A stretch of 64,000 nucleotides of DNA from Alisma plantago-aquatica (GCA_963693085.1 OY856409.1:664607591-664671590); one strand, 5' to 3'. Shown: positions 37,923-51,800, numbered from the stretch's first letter. The notes: generated from the letters alone by a model not told the origin. Numbers and translations are program-made.

Positions 37923-38157
37923 TAGCATACCATCACAAGATATAAATCATTTTCACAATATCACAGGGTATCAACCCTTATCAACATAAGAGGATTACAC
38001 CTCATTCAGGGCTCAATCATGCCCAAAGGTCATTAAGACCATCATACTATCACATGAGGTAAAATCCTTTTCACAATATCACAGGGTATCAACCCTTATC
38101 AACACAAGAGGATTACACCTCATTTAGGGCTAAACCATGCCCAAAGGTCATTAAGAC
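37923..38157. repeat. 117-bp tandem duplication in LTR E
   Basis: Units start at 37923 and 38040, and the next begins at 38158. Confidence 0.9.
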
Positions 38158-40723
38158 CATCATATTATTCCCTGCAAGATCATCACTATCTTTGCATGCC
38201 TTATAACAAGGCTCAACAACATCACTTACATACAATACACCAGATCAACACAATATCACATTAATGAGCTAGGAGATATTCATAAACAATCATAGCATGG
38301 TTATATTAACATTAAGAACATTCCTTTATTACATCAACATGAAAGGAATCTAGATATTATTAACTCTCATCATATTCATAATGCACATGTTTAGCGTAAG
38401 AAATTATTAACCATGTGGCTATGATAACCACCAATTAACATATCAAGGTTATGATCATATTAATGAGGTTATTCCACCATCATTCCATCATATAAGAATG
38501 TTAAACATGAATACTCATCTTTATCTATCTGCATTAGAGTTAGGTTCACAATATAAATTATTTTAATGTTACTAATCAGTACTCATACCCAAACCCTAAC
38601 TCACGACATCCCCATTGGATCATGGTTGCATAAGGTGAAGCATCACCATCACATTCCATACCATTCTAAAGTATGAACCAACACATAAATCAAGGTGTAA
38701 CCATTGAGTTATAGCATACTAGGGTTTCAATAATAGTAACAGAGTACTCCATGATTGTATTAGTCATTCAAGGACTATTCATACCCAATTACCATCATTT
38801 AGTTATAATAAAACTAGGTATAAAAGCAATACCTCATTAGGGTTACATATCCACACAATATGGTTATCATAACTTCTATTCATATGAGTGAATAAGTAAG
38901 ATTACCTTATTAAGGGTAACACTCCATTTGTTCCATCATCATTCAACCCATATCACTATACCACAATGTCACCCAAAATCATTAAATGTTTAAAAGGTAA
39001 CACCATTGATTGTTTACATAAGTAAACACCTTGGATAAATCACCTGTGAAGTCCTTGATTTGTGCTCTAGAAAGAGTCATCATCTAACCCTAGAAATCCT
39101 TTGATTAACAACACAAAAAGTTCCATTGAGAGTAGGGTAAAACCCACAATCGACTGTTCAGTTAAAACAAGCCATCCATTGTCAATAAGTAAGCTCCTTA
39201 AGTTGATCATATAAAGGAAACCATATAAATCTCATTATTAGGACCAACATATTACATTATCCATAATTCCACTTTATTGGTGGAATAAACATTAGATCTT
39301 GACCATTGGGTCAAGTTCATATGTTAAAACAATTAATTACAGTATAGGTCTGACAATTGAATCAAGTGACCCAAGAAACCATTAGTATAAGGATTAATTG
39401 ATGCTACAACTATATGATTAACTCACCATAGATTTTGGAGATATGATCCACCATCATTAGTGGCCATTAATTCACCATAGGTTGTTATATCAGCATTATA
39501 TTCATTAATCAACATCAAATATTAAGCTAATGTCATCATTGATTGATAACATCAGTAGGGTACTTAATGGTTGATCATTAAACTTCTAATTGATCCAAAA
39601 CCTGACCTAAAGGGTGACCATAGGTTGTCACCATCATATGACATCTTTGATCTCGACCATCAGTTGTAATGAAGACAACATCATAGGGTTTTTGTTGCAA
39701 TTGTACCATCATCGAGTCATGGGTTTATAGAAGAAATCAACATAAAACCCTAAAGTTGACCATTGGTTGATAGGTGCTTAGCACCATAGGTTGTCAAACC
39801 AACCTGATCCAAGTCATATTATACCTTAGGAATAATGTACACATGATCAAATGTTCATCTAGAACTGAAATCAGAATAGGGAACATTATAAAAATCGAAA
39901 TCCAAGTCAAGCATAGTTTTTTAGTGCATAAATCATCATTTTCAGGCAAGAACATGATCTAGAAAGCTTATGATAAGCAATAAACGTGGAGCAGGTTATA
40001 AAACTTGCCTCTAATGAGAAGATGAAACCCCACACAGAAGAAATATCGAGCATGTAGGGAAGAAAAACCAAGAATAAGCTATGAATTCATCCATCTAGCA
40101 CCTTTCTTCATCAAATGAGCAAACCCTAAGCATAAGGAGCACGAAAGGTAGGGTTTTAGAGATTTAGAGCAAGTTATACCATGGAACAACAAGGTTCCAA
40201 CCTGGAGAAATCTAGGAGGAAGGATAAAAAAGAAATAAACAGAGGAAAGAAGGGAATTCTTACTCTTTTAGGTCAAGATCACTAGAAGGAAGCTTTTTCA
40301 ACCCTAAAATGAAGTCAATTGTGAACCTAGATCCTTTTTCCAAGAAGATCCCCACTTTCTTCTTCCTTGGGCAGAAAAATTCACAGCATCATAGATGGAG
40401 AACGAAGGTCAGATATGGAGGGAAGTGGTGGAGAGAAAATGGCTCGTTTTGGTGCTTGGGGATAAGTATATGGCACTTTTAGATAAAGGAAAAGAAAAAG
40501 TTGAAGTTCTAGTATCTATCCAAGTGTCCATGGCCTTAAATTATTAAGAATATACAAGCACACATACAATCAGCTCACCCACTATGTGCATAGACCTGCT
40601 TAGCTTTCCTTTGTCAAATTTCCCAGCCAATCACATAATTCATTAGTTGATAGCTACTAAAGGTAGCTCATCCGTGAAGGGATAAACCCTAAAATACCCT
40701 TGGAGAAAACACCTTCAAACCAA

Positions 40724-40735
40724 GGTTTAAATAGG
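40724..40735 (-). promoter_or_regulatory. Possible TATA box of the array LTR
   Basis: The minus strand reads CCTATTTAAACC, about 290 bp inside the U3 edge. LTR A has CCTATTTAATCC at the same place, and LTR D has a mutated form (CCGATTTAAACC). No transcript evidence is available from sequence. Confidence 0.3.
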
Positions 40736-41018
40736 CACCCCATGGCTCAACAAGCTCAAGAATGATGAGATAATATACAAGGAACATAATTGAAGTGATA
40801 AATTACAAATAAACCTCTAAATTGGGTAAATTGTAGAAAAGTCCAAAATGTGCATACAATTGAATAACTTGCTCAAACAGTGTCCAAATTGGACCAAATT
40901 TGAAACTTAAGCTTGTCTTATGATTTCAATACATATAAAATGTTATATTAGGGTTATAAGAATTCAGTTATGATAATTAATCTTATTCAAATCATTAATC
41001 AAGTTTAGGGGCCTTACA

Positions 41019-44000
41019 ATAGCCATCCTCCACAATCTGCATTGTGGATGACAAGGATATATCCTCAACTTGCCACCCCCAAATAATCAACAGTATGTAC
41101 TATGAGTTTCCCTTAGGAATACTCATTTAAACATCTGACAAGTTCTAACACTCAGATGGATCTATGGCACATGGCACTACATGATTAGAGTTTCACTTGA
41201 TTAGTTATGTCAATTGGGTGAATTAAGGTTGCATCTAACAAGTGGACATACAAAACCTAATTCACTTCTAAGAAGCATATGAATATCACAACTTTTAAAA
41301 GATATAAAACATGTGAAACATAATTTCTCATCTCATCATCGCATGGTACTATTCACTTGCCATTCATGAGACCACACTAGTCATCATAATATCACAAGAT
41401 ATACATTCTTTTCACAATATCACATGGTATCAACCCTTATCAATAGAAGAGGATTACACCTCATTCAGGGCTCAACCATGCCCAAAGGTTATTAATACCA
41501 TCATACTATCACAAGATATAAATGCTTTTCACAATATCACAGGGTATCAACCCTAATCAATACAAGAGGATTACACCTCATTCAGGGCACAACCATGCCC
41601 AAAGGTCATTAAGACCATCATACTATTCCCTGCAAGATCATCATTATCATTTCATGCTTTATAACAAGGCTCAACAACATCACTTACATATAATACACCA
41701 GATCAGCACAATATTGCATTAATGAGCTAGGAGATATTCAAAAACAATCATAGCAGGGTTATATTAACATTAGGAACATTCCTTTATTACATCAACATGC
41801 AAGGAATCTAGATATGATTAACCCTCATCATATTCATAATGCACATGTTTATCATATGAAAGTATCAACCATGTGGCTATGATAACCACCAATTAGCATA
41901 TTAAGGTTATGATCATATTAAGGAGGTTATTTCACCATGATTCCATCATATAAGAATGTTAAGCATGAATACTCATCTTTACCTATTTGCATTATAGTTA
42001 TGTTCAACAAGATAAATTATATTAATGTTACTAATAAGCACTTATACCCAAACCCTAACTCATGGTATCCCCATTGGATTATGGATGCATAAGGTGAAAC
42101 ATCACCATCACATTACATACTACTCTAAAGTATGAACCCACACATAAATCAAGGTGTAACCATCAGGTTATAGCATGCTAATGTTTCAAAAACAATAAGA
42201 GAGTACTCCATGATTGTATTAGTCATTCAAGGACTATTCATACCCAATTACCATCATTTAGTTATATTAAAGCTTGGTATCACAAGCTATACCTCATTAG
42301 GGTTGCATATCAACACAATATGGTTATCATCCCTTCTATTCATATGAGTGAATAGGTAAGACTACCTTATTAAGGGTAACCCTCCATCATCATTCAACCC
42401 ATATCACCATACCACATTGTCACCCAGAGCCATTGGTTGTTTACATAAGTAAACACCTTGAATGAATCATCTATGATGTTATTGAGTTGTGATGTATAAA
42501 ACTAACCATGTAACCCTAGACATCCTTTGGTTAACAACAAAAAAGGTTCTGTCATGAGCAGGGTAAAACCCACAATCGACTGTTCATTTAAAACAAGCCA
42601 TCCATTGTCAACAAGTAAGCTCCTTAAGTTGATAATATAAAGGAAACCATCTAAATCACATTATCAGGACCATCATATTACATTAGCCATCATTCCACTT
42701 TATTGGAGGAATAAACATTAGATCTTGACCATTGGGTCAAGTTCATATGTTGAAACCATCAATTACAGTATAGGTCTGACCAGTGCATCAAGTGACTCAA
42801 GAAACCATTGGTCTAGGGCTTAATTGATTCTACAACTATATGATTAACTCACCATAGGTTTTGGAGACCTGATACACCATCATTAGTGACCACTAAGTCA
42901 CCATAGGTTGTTAGATAATCACTATATTCATTAATCAACATCAAATATCAAACTAATATCACCATTGATTGATATCATCATTAGGGTACTTAGTTGTTAA
43001 TCACTAGGCTTCTAATTAGGACAAAACATGACCTAAGGGGTGAGCGTCAGTTGACACCCTTGATTACCACCATAAGTTTTCCTAAAGACAACACCATCGG
43101 TTGTTGCAATGGTACCACCATCGAGTCAAGTGTTTATAGAAGAAATCAACATTAAACCCTAATATTGACCATTGGTTGATAGGTGCTTAGCATCATAGGT
43201 TGTCAAACCAACCTGATACCAGTCATATTATACCTTAATAATAACTTACACATGATCACAGGTTCATCTAGAACTGAAATCAGAATAGGGAGCATTATAA
43301 AAATTGAAATCCAAGTCAAACATATATTTTTAGTGCATGGATCATCATTTTCAAGCAAGAACGTGAGCTAGCAAGCTTATGGTAAGAAATAAATGTGGAA
43401 CAAGTTATAAAACTTGCATATAGAGAATACGAAATCCAAAACAGAAGAAAACTTGAGTAGGTAGGGTAGAAAATTCAAGTATAAGCTATGAACCCATCCA
43501 TCTAGCACCTTTCTTCATCAAATGAGCAAACCCTAAGCATAAGGAGCAAGAAATGTAGGGTTTTAGAGCTTTAGAGCAATTTTTACCATGGAAAAGATAG
43601 GTTACGACTTGGAGAAAGGTAAGAAGGAGTATAAAAAAGAAATAAATGGAGGAAAGAAGGGGATTATTACTTTTGTAGGTCAAGATCACTAGAAGGAAGC
43701 TTTTCAAACCCTAAAAGAAAGTCAATTGCAACCCTTGATTCTTTTTCCAAGATGATCCCCTCTTTCTTCTTCCTTGGAAGGAAATTCATAGAAGCACAGA
43801 GGGAGAATTATGTTCATAGAAGGAGGGATGTGGTGGATAGAAAATGTATCGTTTGGTGCTTAGGGACAAGTATATGAAACTTTAAGATAAAGAAAAAGAA
43901 AAAGTTGAAGTTCTAGTATCTTTCCAAGTGTCCATGGCCTTAAACTATTAAGAATATACAAGAAAACACACAAAAAGCTCCCCCATCGTCCATAGAGACA

Positions 44001-44424
44001 TTCTTATCTCTCATTTATTCAATTTCTAAGAAAAACAAATAATTCATTAGTTGATAGTTACTAAAGGTAGCTCATCCATGAAGGGGTAAACCCTAAAATA
44101 CCCTTGGAGAAAACACCTTCAAACCAAGGATTAAATAGGTGACCTATGGATCAACAAACTCAAGAATTATGAGAGAATATATAAGGAACATAATGCAAGT
44201 GACAAATTTCAAAGAAAACCTCTCAATTGGGTAAATTGTAGAAAAGTCCAAAATGTGCATAAAATTGCATAACTTGCTCCAATAATGTCCAAATTGGATG
44301 ACATTTGAACCTTAAGCTTATCTTATGATTTAAAAGCATATCAAAAGTTTACATTATGGTTATAAGAATTCAATTATGATAATTAAGCTTATTCAACTCA
44401 TTAAGCAAGTTTAGGGGCCTTACA
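41019..44424 (-). mobile_element. Partial LTR F (right 3.4 kb), older type
   Basis: It starts at TAGCCATCCTCCACAA, which corresponds to about 9112 of LTR A. It runs to the normal edge GGGGCCTTACA. The first 1.47 kb is missing. It resembles LTRs A and B more than C, D and E. It contains the 117-bp duplication (41382-41615), and its hairpin TCCACAAT...ATTGTGGA has the longest stem of the copies. Confidence 0.85.
41382..41615. repeat. 117-bp tandem duplication in LTR F
   Basis: Units start at 41382 and 41499, and the next begins at 41616. Confidence 0.9.
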
Positions 44425-46712
44425 AATCCCATGATCCTTATGTAAAGAGTGGGTACCATAGATGGGACCACTCCTTAATTTTGAAATAATCAATACAATC
44501 CCAAAATACTTACTAAATGAATAAATGTAAGGGGTGCACATTATTATTTAAAATTGTATGGAATGTAAAGCATGTAGAGTATTTGTAGTAAAAAAAACTA
44601 AAACTAATACAAGAAAAATAATGTTTAAAATTTTGGTCTATAGATAAAAGAAAATCTAAGTGAAAGTATGAACTAGATAAAGCGATGGTGGAGGGCCACC
44701 TAGGCATCTCAGGTTCTTCTCTATTGTTGAATGAGTCCTTCCAAGCCTTGATTCACATTATCTTGTTCCTCAAGGTCCAACTCCATGAATTGCATATATT
44801 TTGTGTGGAAGGGGAACATTACTAAACAAATATGGAAAATAAGAATATGAGTGAGAAAACACTGAGTATGCACATATAAATAAAAATTAGGACATTATAA
44901 GGCTCATTAATATAAACAATTTTCCCATTGTAAAGAGAGGGTCATATCATATAGATAGCATAAGAGGAAGTATCTCGAAAGAAGTCAATCTAAGAGGATT
45001 GAGGCATTCAAAGTATATGAGCAATAATCAGATATTAAGTTCTTGCCAATTTATTATTTTCTACAACAAATATAACTTTTGCATGAAGGTATATAATAGA
45101 CTAAAAATATCTAATATTGGGCCAAGACACCACTAGTCATTGGCCAAAAGTGGGTGGAGAAAGCACACCTTGAACGGAACAACATGCCATATCAAATACA
45201 TTAGTGGAACAACACACCCTAGGCGGGACATCACACCCTAACAAGTATATGGGTGGAATACCACAATTGGGTGGAACAACACACCCTAACAAGTACATAG
45301 GTGGAACAACACACCTTGGGCAAAACAACCCATCCTAATAAGTATATGGGTGCAACAACACACCTTGGGCATAACAACACTCCCTTATATATAAAATAGG
45401 TGGAAACAACACACCTAGGGAAGAAAAAAATGCCCTAATGGTAATCCCTACATTATATAATTAGTCAATATAACATGCATGCATAATAGTGAGTAATAAG
45501 ATGATAAATTCCAATCAGAAAATGTTCAATGGCACATCAAGGCAGGTGGGGTCATAGACCCAACATACTAGAATGATTAGAAAGTTTAGTCAAATCAAAG
45601 AATTACAGTGTTGGAATTAGGATATCTAAATGGTAAGATAAAATGAAAGGATAATTGCCTCATAATGGAAAACAAGTATCATATTCATTTACAATGCCAA
45701 ATTAAATAGGGAAAGATCACATACCTCAAAATTAGCCTACTTATCCAACACTATTCCTAAGGTCAGGTTCAATACTTTTCAACACCTAGTCACAAGCTAA
45801 TATTGTAGGTGGAGGAGCCTTCATGTTGGCCATTCAAGGTTGCCCAATCATTCTCCTGACCTCGCTAGACAACAAGGAACTTGCAAGAGGTCGTGGGGAT
45901 GTGTATTGCATTGATACGAAGGCTCGAAGGAAGCATATGGAGAAGGAAAGAGATAAGAGAGAGATTGGCTAGGGTTGGTGAGTATTTGTGGGTGAGAGGG
46001 GAAGATATAAGTGAGATGAGAAGCAGAGACATGGCGATGTGTAGAAGAGAGTAGAGGAACTAGTAGTTTGTAGTTTTGTAGAAACATAGACAACATTTAG
46101 GACAATGAGGTTTGATCCTGGGAATGGGGAGGTAATTCCTGCATGACATAATAAAATGAATGAAGAACTTATTAATGCGTTAAAATAATATATTAAATCT
46201 AATTCAATTTATTTCCCTTTGTTTACTAATTTTACTTAGGGAGGCATTTATCATTCGATTCACTTTAAAATAGCTAGGTAGCATAACTAAGACATAAGGA
46301 ATTCGAATTTAAGATTCATTTTGCATTTTGGAAATGCTTCATGCAATATTTCCTAAAGTATTCATTTAATGTATCAAATACTCTATTATAGTCATTGTGG
46401 CATTTATTTTACATTCAATTCATTTTCCTGTCATCTCATACCATGGGAGAACATAGATCGTCAAACTTATCATATGGAGTATTAGTAAATCAAGTCTTAT
46501 TATTTTGTTTATTATGATTATTACAATTTAAACCATTTATGTAGAGTATATTTGTGGAACATTGTTATTACTAAATTCAAGTTCACAATAAAGTACTATA
46601 ATTGTGAGTAAAAGGTGATTTATATTATTTGATGAAAAGGTTCTAAGAAGAAAAGAAAAACAAATAAAGGAGAGAGAGAGTAAGGTATCAAGAATTAGGT
46701 ATGTTTCAACAG
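44425..46712. other. Unassigned AT-rich DNA, probably LTR sequence
   Basis: No coding capacity is recognised. It may include the rest of the plus-strand LTR cut by the array. Toward the right it is probably the 3' LTR of the gag-only remnant, because at 46712 it ends in TTTCAACA. That is followed at once by TTAAAATGGATTTTGTCCAT, the kind of sequence found just inside the 3' LTR of minus-strand gypsy elements. I could not find the left LTR edge. Confidence 0.4.
45150..45425. repeat. Degenerate GGTGGAACAACACACC minisatellite
   Basis: About six irregular units built from GGTGGAACAACACACC, CCTAACAAGTATAT and CTTGGGC, spaced roughly 40-50 bp apart. The small open frames across it come from the repeat. 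Confidence 0.8.
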
Positions 46713-47550
46713 TCCACTACTTAAAATGGATTTTGTCCATGAAATCCATCCATGAAACACCTAGTCCACCTTTCTATTTTATATGATTTTGATTACACAA
46801 CTTTTTTGTGTATTTATTTTATGTGGATTTAATTAAGGAATTTCGTCATGGATTTTGCCTAAATGTGTCCCTTATTATGTTTAGACAATTATGAAATTGA
46901 ATTAAAATTGAATTACCTTTGTATATTTTTAAGGTATAAGACTCCACCCTTTAGAAAGAATTTATCTATGACTCAACTTTACCATCTAAAGGAATTACAA
47001 GGGATAAGTCAACTAAGGCATATATATATAGCTTCTACTTGAGTGGTCCACTCTTAGGTTTTAGGTTTCAGGGTTCTATAAGACCAGTCAAAGGTTTCTT
47101 CTCTAATACAGAATTATTATCTCCATCGAGTGGTGACTTGGTTCAATAAAACATTGATAAAGTCCAAATTTATATATACATATATGTATATATATAAAGT
47201 ATGATAAAAACCAAATAGTTTAATAAGAAAAGAATACAATGAAAATCTAAATATGGTGCGAAAATAATTATGTGAATCCAGTCACCAACTCCTCCATAGC
47301 AACTCGTGACATATACTCCAGTCATGTGATTCTATCAATTTCTAGTAACATCTTAAATCTTGGGGCACTAATTATGAACACAATCATACAGAATCCACAA
47401 CTTTGGCAACTTCAACATTCATAGCATAGGCACCTCCTACATGTCACACAACTGGGGTCATTGTTCCTATTTAATATTATAGTTTCTGGGTGGCTAGTGT
47501 AGATGTTGCTGATTTGGTGCAAGTGGTAGAGCCAGAACTAGATGAAACAA
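46713..47550 (-). mobile_element. 3' non-coding part of a gag-only gypsy remnant
   Basis: It starts with the conserved motif inside the 3' LTR (46728-46745) and continues without pol motifs up to the gag remnant. It includes a TA-rich inverted stretch at about 47165-47200. Confidence 0.45.
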
Positions 47551-47599
47551 TAGTTGAGGGCAGTAAGGCTTGATATGTCTAGATTGACTGCACTAGTGA

Positions 47600-48553
47600 C
47601 ATACAACTTGCTTGTTGTCTCTCATTGCTATAGGATTCTCATAAGGGCACATTCTTGGGGGATGGTGGTGAAAACATTGGTATCACTTCTCACGACGATC
47701 ATCCTTCACACTCTTCCACTTCTTAGGGTTGTGCGACACGGGTTGATATCCAAGATAAGCTTCAATAACTAGCACTTTATCTACTATATGTTGAAAGGTC
47801 AAATAGATTTATGATATCAAAGCACTTCCAACTCAATAATTGAGGCCTTCCAAGAAGAGAGTGAATCTATGAGGTTCCATGAGGCCACTAGCATAACATT
47901 CTAGCAATAGAAATTTCTGGATATATGCAAAAACACTTAGAATCCCTTGTTTCAGATTGTAGAAATTGGCCTCGTTCGTCGTTAGAACAATATAGCAAAT
48001 ATATTTTTCCCTAAAGAGGATGAGGAATTCTTTCCAAGTCATAGATGAACTATCTTGAGTTTGTATAACCCCGTTCTACCAGACTCTATTGGGTCCATCC
48101 AAAACATAAGTAGCAAACCTAACTTTTTGATGTGGAGGACAAGCCACACATTCAAATGTATCCTCTAGCAATAAGACCCAATCATAAGCTTTGTTGACCA
48201 TTTCCAATTATCCTTCACCCTTGAAATAGAGTGTTTGTTTCTTGATAAAATTTTGTCAGGGAGTATTCTTTGGGTCTATCAGAACTTTGATTCAGGTTGA
48301 TACTTTCCCTCATAGTGTTGGTGAGCAATGTTCAAGGAAATACTAGCTCCTTCTTGGGAGTAAATCTAGGTTCTAGTATGAAAGATGCATTAGGGGTCAC
48401 CATGACCACAAGTTTCCCAAATGTAACTGTTACTTTGGGGGTCGATTGTGTTTTAGGGATTTGAAAAGGGGGATCCATGTGCGACATCCCAAATTGAGGA
48501 TTTGGAGGAGTTGCATACCTAGAAGAGTTGCCCTAGGTGGATTCAGAACTCAT
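47600..48553 (-). pseudogene. Ty3/gypsy gag pseudogene (no pol attached)
   Basis: On the minus strand a possible ATG lies at 48551-48553 (MSSEST, then a stop). The capsid region is clear. RFATYVLDGPNRVW is followed by a stop. The open frame at 47833-48042 reads MTWKEFLILFREKY...NLKQG...YIQKF, the usual order of a plant retrotransposon capsid. Further on, LGYQPVSHNPKKW and YQCF...CPYENP may be the remains of the linker and zinc knuckle. Several stops and shifts are present. No protease or RT lies between it and the 3' LTR edge at 46712, so it is either a gag-only derivative or a deleted copy. Confidence 0.75.
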
Positions 48554-48625
48554 ATCCCTAAAGAGATTTCCTTTCTTAAAAGATAAGGATAATTATGAGA
48601 AAACCTAATTTCTTGAGATAGCCTT
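48554..48625 (-). mobile_element. Upstream fragment of the gag remnant and short LTR tail
   Basis: A short stretch with no primer-binding site. It ends in GATAGCCTTACA, which looks like the last bases of an LTR of the array family or a close relative. Confidence 0.35.
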
Positions 48626-48808
48626 ACAACCAAAAACCTCTAACAAGGATTTTGCCTCAAAAATCCTAAGAAAACAAGGATGTTACTTCCTACACATCAC
48701 ATCCTATAACTTCCACCCCATAGTGATGCCATAATACCTTCACTAAATATGTATCCTTCTTCTTATGCTTTTGCATACGCCTTTCAAAGATCAACATTGG
48801 ACTCGCAA
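48626..48808 (-). mobile_element. 3' domain of a gypsy element related to the array family
   Basis: From CTCTAACAAGGATTTTGCC onward it aligns with the 3' domain of the array element (for example 27460-27580). Shared points are GGATTTTGCC, TACTTCCT and GTGATGCCA. It probably belongs to the gag-pol pseudogene that resumes at 53667, with the solo LTR inserted between. Confidence 0.6.
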
Positions 48809-51800
48809 TGTAACTACTCATTTTCAGATTAACCATCTATGGTTTACTTGGATGATTGTATGCTTAACTAGATGAAACATAGTTTAAAGGTTGATTAATG
48901 ATGGTAGTCTAATGATAACTCTTTGAACCTAATGAAAAACTCTAAATATTATTTTGTTTCAAATAATTAGGGTTTAAGAATTGAAAACCCTAATTGGTCA
49001 AAATTAGGGGTTTGGTAGCATACAAATACAAAATTTGACAAATATAGTGGTTCACTAAATAATTTTTAATAATTTATATACAAATATGATTTAGTTGAAA
49101 TTTCGACATGATTTGGATAACTCGAATGTAAGAATTCTTGAAAATATTAGAATTTTTAAATGTTTTACGACCTCCTTGTTAGCCAAGTTTCTCCAGGACA
49201 AACTCAATTGACCATGCTTTCAAGATCAAATATAGCAGTGTGATATTTGTTTTTTATGTTTTTATTGGTACATCCAATTGATCTAAACTTTTAACTATAG
49301 TTATGATACTCTATTTTGGACATTATGTTGCATGTTTATAATTTTTAGATGATATTACACTAATCCTTAGAGGGATTTCGTTCTACTTTTCCAAGGACAA
49401 ACTCAACTTACCATGTATTCAGACTAAAATATAACAATCCAACATTTGATTTTTATTCATTTACTTGTAACTCTTATTGATTTGCAATTTTTATTAAAAC
49501 TCTAAAATGTTGTATCAGACAACATGTAAAATTTTCATAATTTTTAGAGGATATTTAGCCTATTCAGTAAACATTTTTTAGTAACATGTTTTATGATAGA
49601 AACATATGTTGAAATAAAAGAAAGTGTAAAGTTGGGTAAATTTGCAATTGACCCTAGCTCCTTAATTGATCTATATTAGTAACCTATCACCCAAGGAGCT
49701 CTCATATTTCATGATTTATTCCATAGAAATGAAATCCTAGAGAGAGCGGGAAAGTTAGGGTTTAAGTGAGGAAGAAGGTGGAGATGCTGACCTAGGGCTT
49801 TACCATATGAGAAATGATATAATCAAGTAAGTTTAGCTTATTAGCATAGACTTTCATGGAAATTATTTTATCACATGTCAAGATTCCGTCCCTCCTCTGA
49901 TTTGGTTTGAAATGATATCAAATCACCACTTTGTCTCACACTTTCTCGCCTAATCTCATTTCTACGACTCCTGAGTTGAGAGGAGGTAGAAATGGATTCA
50001 ATTGCTAGAGTTTGATTGGATTTCTAGAAATTTAGAGTTTTACCTACGTTTTGAAGGTATATGTCACCTTAGATGAGTGTTTATCTCCCTCTTAAGATCT
50101 GTATTCATGTTGAAAGCCTAATTTTATCCGACTAAAATAATTAGAAACCTTGCTTGTATTTGTATGTGATTGAGTAATGATTTGGAAAGATATTAAGGAA
50201 TAAAATCTACAGGTGATTATTTCTCATAAAATTTAACTTTCTAGGTTCTTTATATATTGATTGATGCTCCATGGAAAAGTTCCATGGCCAGAGGGCCATG
50301 CTGTTTCATGTGAATATTGCTTAAAATCAGCCTAATGCCCAATATGCTTGGGAATCAAATTGACATGGAATATATTTGAATTGTATTAGAACGTATTATA
50401 CAAGTGTATTGTTGAATGTTATTGAAATTGAATATTATATATACCTAAGAATCAATATGAGGTGGTGATATTCCCTATTTAGGGTTTTTGTTGAAGAATT
50501 GATTCAAAGAAGCCATCTAATCAATGTATACTTATGATTGATGAATGAAATATGTGAAATAGAAACTAGGGTTTCCATGTGTGTAAATAGCCATAATGAA
50601 ACCATGTGCACCATGATGAGACTTCTGAATAATATGAATCTTATGATGTGTTGAACTAAGATAACTTCTTAAACCCTAGAAATCTAGTACTGAGTTGAGT
50701 ATTAGAGACAAAGCTCAAGGTTGTATATAGTCTTGTGAATGTGATGAAATTCCCCATTGTAGGTGTTATTTCCTTAATTGAAGATGATAAGGATGATCGG
50801 TATGACCTAGGACTAATTCATCTATTTTAGTATAATTTATGGAATTAGGTATGAATGTGAGCCTTTTATACAAGTCACATAATAATGAATTATGAAGGAA
50901 AATTAGAGATTATGGTGTAAGAAGATGTAACCCTGATTCATTTTTTTTACCTAAAGTGAGTAGTATAATAAGGAATGATCATTGTTAATTATGGGAATGA
51001 CATTAAAAGTTAATGACATGGTACACTTATCTAAATGTAAGAAACAATATGAACAAAAATGTATTGAATGGTGATGGCAAGTGAAAGATGAAACTATTGA
51101 AGTTATTATGATGAAGTCTTCAATCTTTTTTTTTAATTACATGTGGCTTAACCCAAATTGAATGAAATATAATATAATTGAACTTTGATGGATGTCAATG
51201 AGAAGAGAAGCATTGTATATCAAGTGAATTAAGAAAAAATGGTTCCAATAATGTAATGAACATGAAATGAAATAATTTGAGACTAATGAATATAAAATGA
51301 AGGGAAAAAATGAGAATTAATAGATGAATCTAAGAACTTAACTCTAACCCCAAAATGATGATCTAGATGATGCTAATGAATAATGATCTCAAATGAGGGA
51401 TTAAGAAATGCACATAAATGTCGTTGAATTCAATTAAAAGGCAAGGTTCAAGCATTTGAATTGATTTACAAGAATGTGTTGTTGAATTGTAATTGTTTGA
51501 TAGAATGCTTGTACTCCAAGAAAAATACTATTTTCATGGACTTAAATTGATATCCAACATGTGTTGATTAAAAACCCTAATGAAAGAATGTGAAATAAAA
51601 TAAGAAGTGAACTAAGTGTGTTATGCATGTTTATGCATGAAATTTATTGGCATCTATTTAAATTGGATGTAATAAGTATATGTTGTATGATGAACCATTC
51701 CGAGTATGATGAATGATACAAGATATATATGCTTCTATTTTTTCTAATTCTAATGTCTTTGTGAATATTTGTTGAGAATTACGATATAGAATGAACTGAT

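Larger units (their letters stand above)
36094..41018 (-). mobile_element. LTR E (full length, young type)
   Basis: 4925 bp, TGTAAG...CCTTACA. It contains the 117-bp duplication (37923-38157). It is joined at its right end directly to the interior of another LTR, with no internal domain between. Confidence 0.9.
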
